Below are positions 7,298 through 8,256 of a stretch of DNA of 8,256 nucleotides, in pieces (position 1 is the stretch's first letter; each line of letters begins with the position of its first letter). Source of the stretch: Bacteroidales bacterium (lineage in GTDB: Bacteria; Bacteroidota; Bacteroidia; Bacteroidales; UBA12077). The translations under genes were made by a program, and so were the position numbers. The stretch spans positions 1 through 8,256 of the forward strand of contig DAOWML010000082.1 of the NCBI GenBank assembly GCA_030643125.1, given 5' to 3'. The notes beneath the pieces were generated by a model. It worked only from the letters and a program-made list of their open reading frames with translations, did no database searches and was not told where the DNA came from.

Positions 7298-7301
7298 TAT
7301 T

Positions 7302-7310
7302 TAACTTTGC
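7302..7310 (+). promoter_or_regulatory. Bacteroidota-type -7 box for ruvX-def
   Basis: TAACTTTGC matches TAnnTTTGY exactly. Transcription would start near 7316-7318, leaving a leader of about 20 bases before the TTG start at 7336. A TTTG at 7275-7278 could serve as the -33 element, but the 23-base spacer is longer than the usual 19-21. Confidence 0.6.
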
Positions 7311-7335
7311 ATGCTATATTAAAACGTATAATGTT

Positions 7336-7755
7336 TTGAGCAGAATTTTAGCTATTGATTATGGAAGAAAAAGGGTTGGACTGGCTGTTACAGATCCGCT
7401 TCAGATAATAGCTAATGCATTAACTACAATTCATTCAAAAGATATTTGGAATTTTATAGCTGAATATCTTGAAAAAGAAGATGTAGAGTGTATTGTAGTA
7501 GGATACCCAAAACAAATGAACAATCAGGCATCAGAAGCTGTTAGATTTATTAATCCATTTTTGAAAAAACTGACAAAAACTTATCCTGATATGATGGTGA
7601 AATTGGTTGATGAACGATTTACATCAAAAATTGCGCATCAGACAATGATAGATGCAGGATTAAAAAAGAAGGCCAGACAGAATAAGGCATTGGTGGATAC
7701 CATTAGTGCTACAATAATTTTACAATCGTATTTAGAACAAAGAACAAAATATTAA
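7336..7755 (+). CDS. ruvX: RuvX/YqgF family RNase H-fold nuclease (putative Holliday junction resolvase / pre-16S rRNA nuclease)
   Basis: This 139-residue protein has the usual family length. YqgF/RuvX is implicated in 5' maturation of 16S rRNA and was first proposed as a Holliday junction resolvase. Family motifs are clear: DYGRKRVGLAV at 8-18 with catalytic Asp8, VVGYPKQMN at 54-62, DERFTS at 92-97 with Glu93, and the C-terminal Asp121 in DTISATIILQSYL. The start is TTG at 7336. The resulting N-terminus MSRILAIDYG fits the family exactly, and no in-frame ATG exists between it and the in-frame TAA at 7285-7287. The ATG five bases upstream (7331) is out of frame and reaches a stop after two codons. 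The stop codon is one base from the def ATG, so the two genes form a tight operon, an order I recognise from Bacteroidota. Confidence 0.96.
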   Translation: MSRILAIDYGRKRVGLAVTDPLQIIANALTTIHSKDIWNFIAEYLEKEDVECIVVGYPKQMNNQASEAVRFINPFLKKLTKTYPDMMVKLVDERFTSKIAHQTMIDAGLKKKARQNKALVDTISATIILQSYLEQRTKY

Positions 7756-7756
7756 A

Positions 7757-8256
7757 ATGATTTATCCTATTGTTATATATGGTTCGCCGGTATTAAGAAA
7801 GGTAGCACAGGAAATTGATAAAGACTATTCGGAACTGGGAAAGTTTATAAGCGATATGTGGGAGACTATGTATCAGTCTGATGGTCTTGGATTGGCCGCA
7901 CCGCAGGTTGGTAAATCTATTCGTTTATTTGTTATCGATTGTGCGCCAATGGAAGAAGACGAACCTAAGTTAAAAGATTTTAAAAAAGTTTTTATAAATG
8001 CCAAGATTACAGAAAGAGAAGGTGATAATTTACCATTTAATGAGGGGTGTTTGAGTATCCCACATATAAGAGAAGATGTAGTTCGTCCTTCTAAAATAAG
8101 AATGGGATATTACGATGAGAATTTCAACTTTTATGATGAATGGTTTGATGGAATAGCTGCAAGAGTGATTCAGCATGAGCACGATCATACTGAAGGAATA
8201 TTGTTTACCGATAAAGTTGCACCGATTAAAAGACGATTATTAAAAGGTAAATTACA
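7757..8256 (+). CDS. def: Peptide deformylase, C-terminus cut by window end
   Basis: Peptide deformylase removes the N-formyl group from nascent proteins and is a metal (usually Fe2+) hydrolase acting at the ribosome. The frame from ATG 7757 stays open for 166 codons to the window end; families of this type usually have about 180-190 residues, so some 15-25 are missing. All three signature motifs are present: GLGLAAPQVG at 43-52, EGCLSIP at 96-102 with metal ligand Cys98, and QHEHDH at 139-144 with metal ligands His140 and His144 and catalytic Glu141. The second His at 142, in place of the common Ile/Tyr, is a tolerated variation. The start is supported by the N-terminus MIYPIVIYGSPVLRKVA, which aligns with the family. 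It lies one base after the ruvX stop with no Shine-Dalgarno sequence, so it is probably co-transcribed with ruvX and translationally coupled to it. Confidence 0.97.
   Translation, partial: MIYPIVIYGSPVLRKVAQEIDKDYSELGKFISDMWETMYQSDGLGLAAPQVGKSIRLFVIDCAPMEEDEPKLKDFKKVFINAKITEREGDNLPFNEGCLSIPHIREDVVRPSKIRMGYYDENFNFYDEWFDGIAARVIQHEHDHTEGILFTDKVAPIKRRLLKGKL

Overview
This AT-rich window looks like a chromosomal segment of an anaerobic or facultatively anaerobic member of the Bacteroidota, probably near Bacteroidales/Marinilabiliales. The protein sequences of Rho, RuvX and peptide deformylase have a Bacteroidota flavour. The immediate ruvX-def pairing is one I recall from that phylum. A TAnnTTTGY-type -7 promoter box lies upstream of ruvX, and most genes lack a Shine-Dalgarno sequence. 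No mobile element, tRNA, rRNA or CRISPR array is visible. The assignment rests on recognition, not on a database search.

Layout from left to right: (1) the 3' end of rho with a strong intrinsic terminator; (2) a complete 1171-residue pyruvate:ferredoxin oxidoreductase gene (nifJ type), preceded by an unusually good Shine-Dalgarno sequence and followed by its own terminator; (3) a 338-residue dihydroorotate-dehydrogenase-like flavoprotein gene on the same strand, whose key orotate-site residues are replaced; (4) a shared bidirectional terminator; (5) on the minus strand, a 581-residue protein with the architecture of oxaloacetate decarboxylase alpha / pyruvate carboxylase subunit B, but without the biotin-accepting lysine and with altered biotin-pocket motifs; (6) a divergent intergenic region with a 9+9 bp inverted repeat next to a -7 promoter box; (7) ruvX, starting at a TTG codon, and one base later def (peptide deformylase), which runs off the window end.

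The middle of the window is a pyruvate-node neighbourhood. PFOR makes acetyl-CoA, CO2 and reduced ferredoxin from pyruvate. The two flanking genes look like enzymes whose ancestral folds (DHODH flavoprotein and biotin-dependent carboxyltransferase) have been kept while their signature substrate or cofactor residues have changed. ruvX and def are ordinary housekeeping genes for DNA/RNA processing and protein maturation.

The best lead is the carboxyltransferase-like protein. It keeps the TIM-barrel metal site (Asp, Lys, His, His), but the canonical E-A-M-K-M biotinylation motif reads E-T-N-Y-T, and the Thr/Ser of the PGG(M/Q)x(S/T)N motif and the TSQP motif are also altered. This is consistent with a carboxyltransferase relative that no longer carries its own biotin.
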